From: Leishmania mexicana MHOM/GT/2001/U1103
Lineage: Eukaryota; Euglenozoa; Kinetoplastea; Trypanosomatida; Trypanosomatidae
DNA length: 64,000 nucleotides
Direction of reading: 5' to 3'
Assembly (NCBI RefSeq): GCF_000234665.1
Contig: NC_018312.1
Span: 739,791-803,790, forward strand
Below the pieces are notes generated by a model. That model searched no databases. It was not told where the DNA came from and saw only the letters and a program-made list of their open reading frames with translations. Both the position numbers and the translations under genes were made by a program. Shown piece after piece: positions 18,972-28,094 of this stretch; the stretch's first letter is position 1; every line of letters begins with the position of its first letter.

Positions 18972-21137
18972 TCACTGTCCGCGATTTACCTTGAGGTCCT
19001 CCGTGAAGACCGCGTGCGCCTCTGTGTAGGCGTTGGTGGGGACGTGGAAGTATGAGTCAGCCGGCTGAGCCACATTAATGGTGCAAGGTGCCCCTCGCCG
19101 CACAAACACGCCCATGTGCCCGGAAACCTGTGCGGCTGCCACGCGGTCACTCTCGGCAGCGCCATCGCCAAGACTCTTGTCGCCCACGCTCCGCTCCCAC
19201 TGAGCGGTGATCGCCTGCTGCATCAACCGCTTCTCCCGCTCGCTGGCGCCGTCGTAAAAGTGCTGTGCCATCTCGCGCACATGTGGAGCGGCGGCGATCT
19301 CGGGCAACACATCCAGATGCGCGTGGCCCATCAGGACCGACCGATGCTTTGCCTGCTGAATCTTGGTGAAGGTGTTCTCGAGCGACGTGCTCTGAATGAG
19401 AAGAACAAGCTCGTAGGTGACACCGTTGCGGTACTCCGCCTCGCGAAGCAGCCGCGTCCGTTCCCGGTAGGCCTGCAGCTCGTTCGGCGACGAGGCAGTC
19501 GATTTTCGACTTCGGCGACCGTTGTGGACGGGGCGCTGAGAGGCCTGCCATGCCGCGTCCACTTCGTCCGCGTTCATCGGTAATGGCACACACGCGCTGG
19601 AGGCGGAGATGACTTCCGGGCAGCAGGCGGCAAAGAAGGCGCTGAACTCGCGCTGCAGCTCCTTCTCGACCTTCAGGTAGGCCTGATGGAGAAGCTGCTC
19701 TTTGCGCAGCACGCGGTCCGTCGCCGCCCGAGACAGCACAAACTCCAAGGGAGAGGCTGGATTCAGCACAATGTCCACTTTCTCCGGTACGATGGAGGCG
19801 TTGTGCAGCAGTGTGGAGACATCGGCAAAGTAGCCAATCAGGAACGGTTGCAGGAAAGGTCCGAACATGGGGAGAGGAGTGGCTTGCTTTAGTTGGAAAG
19901 GTGAGGTATTGGCGACAGATTCCCAGTAGGCCGCCTTCGCCTCCTCCGCCGCCGTCTTCGCCGACGCCGCGCCCGCTACATTCTCCTCACGCGACACGCT
20001 TGCCCTCGCTGCTCCAGCTGTCCCCTGACGCCTCCCCGCATGTCGTTCTCGAAGGACGCAATGATGCCTGGAGGACGCTGCCCTGCGTCCAATGCCCCTC
20101 ACCTTACTTGCGACACCACATGAGCGCTTACGCGCACGAGTGCGCACCGCCTTCTTCGCTGGGGAAACGCGACACCTCTCACTAGACACACTCGATGTGC
20201 CGCGCTCCTCCTCAAGGCCGTCCATCAACATCGTGTTGAACAGTGCATCTGCGTTAATGGGTGTGTCGTCAAGCGGTGTGGGAAGCGCTATCTGTGCTGC
20301 GTCGCTGCCAGGAGAAAAGTCAGGGGCGGTGAGTTCTGTCGCCTTCAGTGCCATACATGCGCGGCCAGACATGTGTGCTTCTGTGCCGTCTTCCGGCGCA
20401 GCTTTGGCTTCCCCTTCTCCAGCTGGCCGGCCCCCCTGCGATGCCGAGCCGTCGGCATCGACCTTTTCCTGCATCTTCACCTCGGTAGGGGGCTGTGCCT
20501 GCTGTCGCGCGTGCCGCTGCTGCCACCACTCACTCTGGAGCAGCGTTTCAGGCAGCAAACCCATGATAGGCACTTCACCACCAGCAGAGGCTGTGGTGCT
20601 TGAGCCGGATGCCCACAGTACCCCACTCGGGTCGCGCACCGCAAACCCGAAGCGCTGGCAGAACAGCCGCAGATATTCGAGTGACGTGAAAACGGGTAGC
20701 GCTATGTAGTTGTCCAGAGCGAAAACCTGCGGCTTCACGTCGTACGGGTCCCATCGCCTGCACACAGGGGACGCAAAGGAAAGCAAGGTGCTGTTCACCA
20801 GACGCTGCACCAATTCCAGATCTGTCCGGGCATCTCGATTCTCGCTGATGCACAGCGCAATCGCAGCCTCGAGGGCGTCGTTGCGGGGCAGCAGCTCAAG
20901 GGCACGCAGCTGCGCAGCTGCCACTCCCGGTGCCGACGCATCGCCGCTGCTGTTCGTAGCGCTGGCGCTGCGCTGCTCCTCTCGCAGGAGATGCTGGAGA
21001 CGCCGGCGCTCCTGCAACTGCTCCACAGCTGCGCGGTTTGTCTGGCGAAGATGCTGCAGTCGACGGCGCAGCGAATAAAATCGGGCGCCACGTGCCGCAA
21101 CGGGCCTAAAGCAGACCAACGTCGTGGACAGCAGCAT
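18972..21137 (-). CDS. Putative mitochondrial protein with a split SseB-like domain
   Basis: The 721-residue product starts MLLSTTLVCFRPVAARGARF, an Arg-rich, acid-free N-terminus typical of a mitochondrial import signal, followed by a basic coiled coil to about residue 55. Residues about 85-155 contain NDALEAAIALC, a helical stretch, then DNYIALPVFTSLEYLRLF. After a roughly 250-residue low-complexity insert, LPMFGPFLQPFLIGYF and VDIVLNPASPLEF appear near residues 410-460. The order, acidic helix then LPVFTS then LNPxS, resembles the bacterial SseB N-terminal fold, here split by the insert; this is my inference from motif order, not an alignment. A C-terminal helical part contains YELVLLIQSTSLENTFTKI and VLMGHAHLDVLPEI. 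The insert includes a basic patch and an Ala/Glu-rich helix. The ATG at 21137 is preferred over the longer open frame because it opens the targeting sequence. Confidence 0.8.
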   Translation of the reverse strand: MLLSTTLVCFRPVAARGARFYSLRRRLQHLRQTNRAAVEQLQERRRLQHLLREEQRSASATNSSGDASAPGVAAAQLRALELLPRNDALEAAIALCISENRDARTDLELVQRLVNSTLLSFASPVCRRWDPYDVKPQVFALDNYIALPVFTSLEYLRLFCQRFGFAVRDPSGVLWASGSSTTASAGGEVPIMGLLPETLLQSEWWQQRHARQQAQPPTEVKMQEKVDADGSASQGGRPAGEGEAKAAPEDGTEAHMSGRACMALKATELTAPDFSPGSDAAQIALPTPLDDTPINADALFNTMLMDGLEEERGTSSVSSERCRVSPAKKAVRTRARKRSCGVASKVRGIGRRAASSRHHCVLRERHAGRRQGTAGAARASVSREENVAGAASAKTAAEEAKAAYWESVANTSPFQLKQATPLPMFGPFLQPFLIGYFADVSTLLHNASIVPEKVDIVLNPASPLEFVLSRAATDRVLRKEQLLHQAYLKVEKELQREFSAFFAACCPEVISASSACVPLPMNADEVDAAWQASQRPVHNGRRSRKSTASSPNELQAYRERTRLLREAEYRNGVTYELVLLIQSTSLENTFTKIQQAKHRSVLMGHAHLDVLPEIAAAPHVREMAQHFYDGASEREKRLMQQAITAQWERSVGDKSLGDGAAESDRVAAAQVSGHMGVFVRRGAPCTINVAQPADSYFHVPTNAYTEAHAVFTEDLKVNRGQ

Positions 21138-22938
21138 GTTGACAATGGCCGCTTGTGCGCGAGGTGCAGTTCGCTCAATCCTCCAGCACGGCGGAGGTGG
21201 GTCGCTTGTTCGTTTTTTTCTCCTTTCTGTTTTGCTTAGAAAACGGAGCCACACGGCTTCTCTCCCTTTCACGCACTCACTCTGTGCCGCACACACACAC
21301 GCTCGCGCTTCCTGCCCCGAGACCTCTTCAGTTCGCGCCCGCGGAAAGGGATGTGGTGTGGAGCGATGGAAGAGAGACGAGGCGTGTGGCAGTCGGGTGT
21401 GTAGTGGTGCTTCTCGTCAAAGTACCTGCGCGGCATCTGTGACCCACACGCACTCCCTTGCCCCCAATAAAACAGTCGCACAAAACAGAAAGGAGAATGG
21501 AGAGGGGTGAAGACAGAAATTCACGAGAGAGACGCACAAGCACATAGACACACGTTGTCCTGAACGATGCGTTGAGTCTCGCCTTGGCGAAAAACACCAA
21601 CACACAATAGAAAGAGGGTGGAGCCGACAGCTGCGCTCTGATAGCTCACGTCCACTGCTTTGAGTCTCAAAGGTTCTCCGGAAGGTAGGAACGACGTGAA
21701 AACTGAGCAACGTCGCAGAGAAGACACGCGCATTCACAGAGAGAGAAAAAAGTGCGGCTGTATGCGAAAGACTATCGCTCCTTTGAGACGAACTGTCGAT
21801 CCGTGAAGAAAGGACCGTCGTGGCTACCCCCTACCCTCTGCCTCCTCTTCTATCTTCACAAGCACTTCAAGTCTCCAATAGCATCTGGAGCATCACCCGA
21901 GTGTGTGTGCGACGCCCTCTGGGAGGTCGGAGGGGTGGGAGATTATTCCCCACGTCGTACTTAGCCTCGACACTCTAATTCGCGTATGTTTGTTTTTTTT
22001 TTTGGGGGGGGGGCTGCGTGTGTGCCTCCGTCTACTACTCTGGACTCTACCACGCAGGAAGCACGGTGGACATCGCGAAAGAAAGACGAAGGAGAGAGAA
22101 AAAATAGAGGGGAAGGACAAGTAGTGGTCGCTGAGGTGGTACTGGAGGTGAAGCTTACGAGCACGGCCACAGACACTACGCGACAGCGCACGGCAGCCAA
22201 CGCGTCCGCATCCACAAGGATGCAATCGGGCAAGGGAACAACAACAAAACAAAAAAAAGAGAGAAGACTGCGCCTCCGTCGTTGCATACAACAACCACCC
22301 ATCGAGCGAGGAAAAGAGAGAGTAAACGAAGTATAAACAAGATCAAACAAAGATCATCGAACACATGGAGCGGGGAGAGGGAGAGAGAGGTGTGAGGTGA
22401 AACACACCGCTTCTTAGGATTAATCTGTGTGTGCGTACATGTGAGCAGAGACGCAGCTGTGGGAAGGGGAGAGGGGGGAGGGCCGGAGAAGGATGGAGAA
22501 GGAGATCCAAGTTCTGGGTCGGTCAGTCACCTGTTTGAAAGGGAAGGGAAGGTGATGAGGGAGGGTGATGGCGGAGAGAGAAGCCAGTTTGAGCCGACGA
22601 CGCGCGCGAGAGGGTCTCGATATCGGTGTGTAGATCAGATTCACACTCCCTGTAAGAGTCGTGAATGAGTTGCGCACTATCGGCAGTGCTCTTGGGCAGC
22701 TGCGCTACCACGTGGCCAAGAGGCTCCAGAGGAGCCGCGGCGCGCAAGGGAGGGAAGGTGAGGTCCTTTAAAGATGAGCCAGGGTGCTTGCAAGCAACGC
22801 GAAGCGCATCGTGCTCACACCTTGTCCTCCGCCCCCATCCTTCTCTCGCAGGTGCCCCTAACATCCCTGTTTCTGCCCTCGGCTCGTGCCTGCCGCCACA
22901 GCAGCGCGTTCTTTTGCTGTGCTTATGCAGCATCCCGT
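21138..22938. other. Intergenic: oxidoreductase 3' flank and 5' flank of the 721-aa gene
   Basis: No supported gene. It holds a T11-G10 run at 21993-22013, purine-rich blocks near 22060-22120 and 22370-22400, and overlapping low-complexity frames. Confidence 0.7.
21993..22013. repeat. T11-G10 homopolymer junction
   Basis: Eleven T followed directly by ten G on the plus strand, which is C10-A11 in the transcript. A slippage-prone site. Confidence 0.9.
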
Positions 22939-23991
22939 CTAAGCTTTCGGCGTGGGCAGCGGATTCGTGCATGTCGCCGAGAGATGGCTGTTGAACGTCA
23001 GCACGATTTTACCCCACGCCTTGCTGTCGTCGAGTCGCATGTGCGCTTGAGCCACCTCCTCTAGCGGGTATGTCTTGCTCGCCACCGGCACAATCACCCG
23101 CTCATTCATGTAGGGTATTACCTCCTTCTCGAAGGTGTCTACTAGGTTCTGCTTGTAGTCGTCCGACTGGCAGCGAAGCTTGGAGAACAAGATGTGCGCG
23201 CGCTGTCGCAGCAGAGGAAGGCAGTTCAGGTGCACCGTTGCACCGCCCATGAAGGCGAGCACCACGATGCGGCCGTCCTTCGCCAGCACCGCGGCATCCT
23301 CGGAGATGTACGACCCACCAAAGACAGAGTCCAGGACAAGATTGATGGCACCCTCGCCAAGGAGGCTCTTCACCTTCGGAGAGAAGCACATGCCGGTCTC
23401 ATCCGGGGTGCGGGTTAGGTTGATGCTCGCAAAGTTCTTGCACACCTCCACCTTGGACTCTGAGGAGGTGGTGACAGCGGTGGCCTGGAAGTACTTCTCG
23501 ACGAGCTGTGCCGCCACAGTACCGACACCGCTGGCTCCGGCATGAATGAGGACTGTTTGGCCCTTGCGACAGTTGCCGTGGTACTGTAGTGCCTGCCACG
23601 CAGTGAGGAACGCCTCTGGAATTGTAGCTGCCTCGATAAAGGAGTAGCCTTTCGGGATGTGCATGACACTGCCCTCGTGTGCCACGGCGTACTCGGCGTA
23701 CCCGCCACCCGGCAGCAACGCCATCACTTTGTCGCCCTCCTTGAAGAGCTTTACATCGTCCCCTACCTGCTCGACAATGCCCGACACCTCCAGCCCCAGA
23801 ACCTCGCTACTGCCTTTTGGTGGGGGGTAGTGGCCCTTGCGCTGAGCCGCGTCGGCGCGGCTGACGCCCGCCGCACTCACCTTTATTAGGATGTCCCTCC
23901 CGCGGGTGATGACGGCCTTGGGTATGCGAGAGATTTGGAGCATGTCCGTATCGCCGAAGCCCTTCAGGGTGACCGCACGCATCAACTGCAT
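22939..23991 (-). CDS. Zinc-independent MDR quinone oxidoreductase (NADPH-dependent)
   Basis: The 350-residue product has the standard medium-chain dehydrogenase/reductase layout. A GroES-like catalytic domain (about 30-125) carries VSAAGVSRADAAQRKGHYP and GLEVSGIVEQVG. A Rossmann domain follows, with the nucleotide-binding turn AGASGVGTVAAQ at 151-162. Cys and His zinc ligands of alcohol dehydrogenases are absent, which places it with quinone oxidoreductases of the PIG3/TP53I3 type that reduce quinones with NAD(P)H. Length matches the family. The ATG at 23991 directly follows a pyrimidine tract and AG, and opens at the conserved MRAV beta strand. The 114 extra in-frame residues upstream are hydrophobic low complexity and not part of the fold. 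The product is probably cytosolic, since no targeting sequence is visible. Confidence 0.92.
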   Translation of the reverse strand: MQLMRAVTLKGFGDTDMLQISRIPKAVITRGRDILIKVSAAGVSRADAAQRKGHYPPPKGSSEVLGLEVSGIVEQVGDDVKLFKEGDKVMALLPGGGYAEYAVAHEGSVMHIPKGYSFIEAATIPEAFLTAWQALQYHGNCRKGQTVLIHAGASGVGTVAAQLVEKYFQATAVTTSSESKVEVCKNFASINLTRTPDETGMCFSPKVKSLLGEGAINLVLDSVFGGSYISEDAAVLAKDGRIVVLAFMGGATVHLNCLPLLRQRAHILFSKLRCQSDDYKQNLVDTFEKEVIPYMNERVIVPVASKTYPLEEVAQAHMRLDDSKAWGKIVLTFNSHLSATCTNPLPTPKA

Positions 23992-23996
23992 GGTTG

Positions 23997-24052
23997 CTAA
24001 AGGAAACCAGATTAGGATATAACGAAGAAACAAAACGAAGAGGCAGAAAGCG
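23997..24052 (-). promoter_or_regulatory. Predicted spliced-leader acceptor for the oxidoreductase
   Basis: The minus strand reads a long T/C-rich tract (plus 24020-24052), then TTTCCTTTAG, with AG at 23997-23998 only five bases before the ATG. This predicts a very short 5' UTR; an AG farther upstream near plus 24070 is the alternative. Confidence 0.4.
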
Positions 24053-24295
24053 CAGATGAGAGACGATCTGCCTCCCTCCCTCACCACCACACCTCCCTCC
24101 GAACAGAAAAAAAAACGTGCCTTGCTGGCAGTGCGCGTGCCTTCGTGGTGGGCCAGTAGGATCTGGTCGCCGAGGAAACGGCTCGAGCCGGGATGAGAGA
24201 AGACACGAGAGGCACGCAACGACAGCGGCTCTGGGAAGGGAGGGTAGTACGATGCACCGCGGCTTTTAATGTATCCAGCCCTCGCTGGTGTGAAG

Positions 24296-24556
24296 TCAGA
24301 GAGAGTGAGAAAATGGGGAAGGGGAGGGTTCAAGAGGGAGACGAAGGTAAGTCACCGAGTTGACAGAAGCCATCCCATTTGATGGCCAGCCAAGGGTGAC
24401 GTCACCAAACGTGTTGGATGTGGGCAGGCACGGCGGCAGCTGACCTCTGCGTTCCGCTCTCACGGGGTCACTGTTTATCGCTTTTTCGATGACATCTTCG
24501 GGCAGTGCAGGTTCCTCCCCCTTTGTCTTATCCATCACGCCGTGTTCCGTTGTCAT
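24296..24556 (-). CDS. Doubtful 86-aa frame, possible small gene or remnant
   Basis: An ATG-initiated frame encodes MDKTKGEEPALPEDVIEKA near its start and has balanced, coding-like composition for about 70 residues, then turns into Pro/Ser-rich low complexity before its stop. It lies directly downstream of the decayed region and about 300 bases upstream of the oxidoreductase ATG. It could be a small gene, the last readable piece of a decayed gene, or chance. No domain is recognised. Confidence 0.25.
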   Translation of the reverse strand: MTTEHGVMDKTKGEEPALPEDVIEKAINSDPVRAERRGQLPPCLPTSNTFGDVTLGWPSNGMASVNSVTYLRLPLEPSPSPFSHSL

Positions 24557-27000
24557 GTCGCTCGTCGGACCGCCTCACCGTGTGGTGTACGGGGTCACGG
24601 CCTCGACCGTCGGTGGGAGTCGCGGCGGACTTGATGTACTTCGGAAGTGACCGCGTATGGGGGGACAGTCATCCATGCATGCGTTTCAGCATGCATCACA
24701 TGGTCGCGTGCGTAGCCTTTACGGAGGGCAGAGAGGCCGGCGTGCTGTCGATGGGAAGGTGTGGTGCTGCAGCTGCTTCTTACTGCTGTTTCTTGTTAAT
24801 GGCGTGGATGCCCGACAAGGCAAAGTGAGCCGCGCAGAGTTCAGCCGAGTTGGTGCTACTTGCGTCGGACACCCCTCCCCTTCCCCTCAACGGGGACGGG
24901 TGGCCACCATCTTCTTTGTATGCGAATGCATGCGTACCGCCCCTCCCCGCCTCCCGTCCTCCTGGTGTTGCAGCCTATGTGAGGGCGGTGCTCTGCGCCA
25001 GACACCAAGAGGCGTGCGGCGCGACGTGGTTTATCCGGCGCTGCTCGTTGTGCCACAAGCGGAGTTCGCTTTGTACGCTCTCAGACAGACCCGCCGGCAA
25101 GGGACCATAGTGAAGGTCTCGTAACAACTTTTGAGCAGATCCGGCGCGTCATTGTGAGGAAAACAATTTTGTGAAGAGGCATGTGCACGACTCGGGAGGC
25201 ACACCAAAGGTGACCCATGAGCCGCCCCAATCCTCTTGGTGATAAGCTGCTTGATCGAATCGGCGCTCAGCCGGGTGCACATCTGTTTTCCACCACAAAC
25301 CGTTCCAAAGTTGTCGTCAAGCACCACGCCAGCCAACGCAGACACGTTGCAGACCCTGGTCTCGTCGTCACTCAAGGTGACGCTAAGCTTGTCACGCGGC
25401 GCTTCGGGGCGCCTGCAGAGCAGCCTCCACCGCCCGTGGACCACCCGTCCGCTGGATGTTTTCCATGCAGACCTTCGCCAGAATTTTGGAGGCGGGTCGC
25501 TTGGCACACATAGGATGGCAGGGCGATGTTGCTGTCACCATTCCGCATCACCTCTGGGCCAACGGGCAAGCTCATTGGATGCGCTCTTCGCTGATGCACG
25601 GGAACAAGCACCTGGAAAAGATGACCTTGCCAGGTCCGTCACCCCCCCCACACAGCCGTCGAGCATAAAGTTCTCATGGCTGCGCATCCAGGCCCACAGC
25701 CGCGTTGTAACGCTGCTCATCGGGGCAGCTGCTGACTTGTCGCGGCCAGAGAATGAAGATGCCACCGTCTGAGACATCCTTTCCTCTCCTCCACGACGGT
25801 GAACGCCCAACCAAGGAGAGGGTTCGGAGGTGCGCTCGGCACCATAACGACTGCTGCCAGTGAGGGGAGGGGCCTCGCCATCGGCTTCTGTCACTGGTGG
25901 CGGGGGTACGTCCCATGCGCGCTGCATTGGTTGCGGCCCCTCGCTTTTCATCTCGCCACACAGATCCGCAAAGTGCATCGATTTCACCTGTGCCGTAGGC
26001 AAGGGAGTTCCCCCTCCGCTCTTCCTTGGCTACTGGTTAGGCGTCAATAGGCTCGCGCCTCGGGTAAGGCTTGTAGGACGTGCAGGATCGCTCTTCCTCC
26101 TCTTCGGGCTTCGAAAGCCGAGTACCTGCACGGGAGCAAGATGACGCGTATGCGAGGCGTGAAGAGCACCTGCGTCTTCTCATTCGGATGCTGCCCTCTA
26201 CTCGCGGTCATCCTTCGAGGATACGAGCGCCATTGGAGCGCCCCTGTGCCATGTAGACATCGCATGTGAGTGGGGCAGCGTCGTAAGGCGGTGGTCATTC
26301 TGCCTGAGGCAGGAAGGCGATGACTGGTACTGCCGTGGGGCGTGTGCGCGCAGTGCGCAGTTTGGCCATGTCAAGCACACACCTCCCCCAAGACAGAGCA
26401 GAATTCCTGAACGGATGCGAGGTTCCTGTGCTCGCCCCTTCTCGAGCCGCGCCGTGCACACGTCGGGGGAGATCGCCTTCATGGCGCAAGAGATGTGTAG
26501 GATGGTTGCGTTGGGTGTGCAACAGCGTGACCCATCGGAGTCTTGCAAATGGGGGTTCCCCCAATGACACTTCTGTGATGATGCACGGGTTGAAGGACCA
26601 TGTAATCCTCACATCGAACTCAGCGACCGACAGAGCGGAGGCGCTTTGTATTCCGGTCGACGAGCTCACGCGCAGGGGGAGAATGCGTGCAGGATCGCAC
26701 TACAACGTCATCGTGACCGGTCCGGCGTGTGTCTGAGGGGGACGCCAGCGTGGCGCACATGATGTGGGGTGCCAGTCCGCGAGTGATGGAGACGTCGTCG
26801 TATGACTAGCTTTCTCTTTCAGGGAGAGGGCGGGGCTCACCTCACTGGATGGCTGCGGGAGAGAAGTGGGGGTAGAGAGGCGAGATACGTCAGCCTGCAC
26901 CGTTCTTAGGCGCACCCAAACCCGAAGTGCAAGGGGTGCCAGCTGCCGCCACACCTCGCAGGCGGATACGTGAGCAACTACGCTGCCGCTTTACGTGTCG
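24557..27000 (-). pseudogene. Probable decayed coding region, origin unknown
   Basis: Unlike the other spacers, this ~2.4 kb stretch has almost no microsatellites or long purine tracts and keeps mid-length frames. On the minus strand one frame is open from about 26029 to 25031 (some 330 codons) with a single TGA at 25535-25537; it includes VVLDDNFGTVCGGKQM and RLWAWMRSHENFMLDGCVG. Other frames continue the signal between 26044 and 26669. No ATG-initiated long gene remains and I recognise no domain. A decayed gene or a degenerate retroelement are both possible. The plus strand also carries a 178-codon frame at 25236-25772, so strand is not certain. Confidence 0.4.
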
Positions 27001-27767
27001 GTGGGCATTTAGGTTTTATGTGCGTGCGCGTCTCAATATGCCTACATACGAGCACACGAAGCAGCGGGCACCACACAACAGCTGCCATAAAGTCATCGCA
27101 GGTGGACTGTCGAAAAAAAAAGGAGAGCAGCAGCAGAAGCGCAAGGCGCTGATATTGAGGTCTTCCTTCGGCATAGGCGAGCGATAGAACAACGGAGAGT
27201 ATGAGGCACTGGCGGAGAATGAGAGGTGGCCAGAGAGAGAGTGCGTGAGAGACCTGGATAAATCGGAGGAGCACCACAGCAGTGCACTCAGTCTTTCCGC
27301 TCTTTCCACCCTCCCCCCTCCCCTTCTTTCTCTCAGTGCCACCTTCGTTGTGCCCGTGCCACACGCACACACGCAAGCAGACAGTGGGAGAGAGAAAGAC
27401 GCATGGCGACACGGTGTCCGCCGGAGATCGGGCAAGCCGGCGTTCGCTTCTCCTTTCCTATTCTTTGTCTTCGACACGACCCTCACCGCACCCGACACAA
27501 ATGACTAAAGTGTCCGTGTGCATCACCCTTTGCAGTGGCCCTTGTGAAACGGGGAGGGTGAAGCGAAGATCTACAGCGAACTATTTAATGTACAGTGCAA
27601 TCCTGGTGCTGCTGCTGAGTTTGGCAATGCTTTGGCCTCGACGGGGTCGTCATCAGGAGGGGGTCCTCCGCCTCTTCGGGTACAAGTGTGGGATAAGGAG
27701 TGCCAGGAGACGGCGACGAGACGTTTTGTGCGCCGGCACCTGCCGGCGCGGGCAACAAGCGACCCAT
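27001..27767. other. Intergenic: 3' flank of the 108-aa gene
   Basis: No supported gene. An A run near 27112-27120, purine-rich sequence near 27180-27250 and pyrimidine-rich sequence near 27290-27340 are visible. Confidence 0.6.
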
Positions 27768-28094
27768 CTACCCGCGACCTCCACTAGAGAACTCTAGTCG
27801 CTCCTCCTCGCCCTTGTCTTGGTACAGTGACGACGGAGTCCCATGCCATGACGGCGACGGTGACGTTGAGAGTGCGCGTGTGGGAGGCACGTACACTGGG
27901 ATAATGTTCTCCTCGACGTTCGCCAGTGGGTACTCCTCACTCTCAGGGATTGTTTGAATATACGTCCAGTTGTAGTGCGAGTTGCCGCACGGTTGCCTGC
28001 ACTCGATTACGCTGATCCCGCGTCGCGGATCATTGTATGACTTGCGCGCCACGCCGCAGTGCTGGCATCGCACAATGTAGGCTACGCCTCTCAT
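27768..28094 (-). CDS. 108-aa protein with a Cys4 putative zinc knuckle, function unknown
   Basis: The short product opens MRGVAYIVRCQHCGVARKSY, placing a CxxC pair at residues 10 and 13, followed by a CxxxC pair at 32 and 36 (IECRQPCGNSHYNW). The spacing suits a small zinc-binding ribbon. The first ~75 residues have varied, fold-like composition with NWTYIQTIPESEEYP and NIIPVYVPP; the tail is Ser/Pro and Glu rich and probably disordered. It stands alone between the 628-aa gene and the decayed region. Start is the only ATG that includes the first Cys pair. I know no named family for it. Confidence 0.65.
   Translation of the reverse strand: MRGVAYIVRCQHCGVARKSYNDPRRGISVIECRQPCGNSHYNWTYIQTIPESEEYPLANVEENIIPVYVPPTRALSTSPSPSWHGTPSSLYQDKGEEERLEFSSGGRG

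Noticed and set aside
23992..24333. 114-residue N-terminal extension of the oxidoreductase
   Set aside because: Not part of the MDR fold and crosses several pyrimidine tracts; the short form matches the family length.
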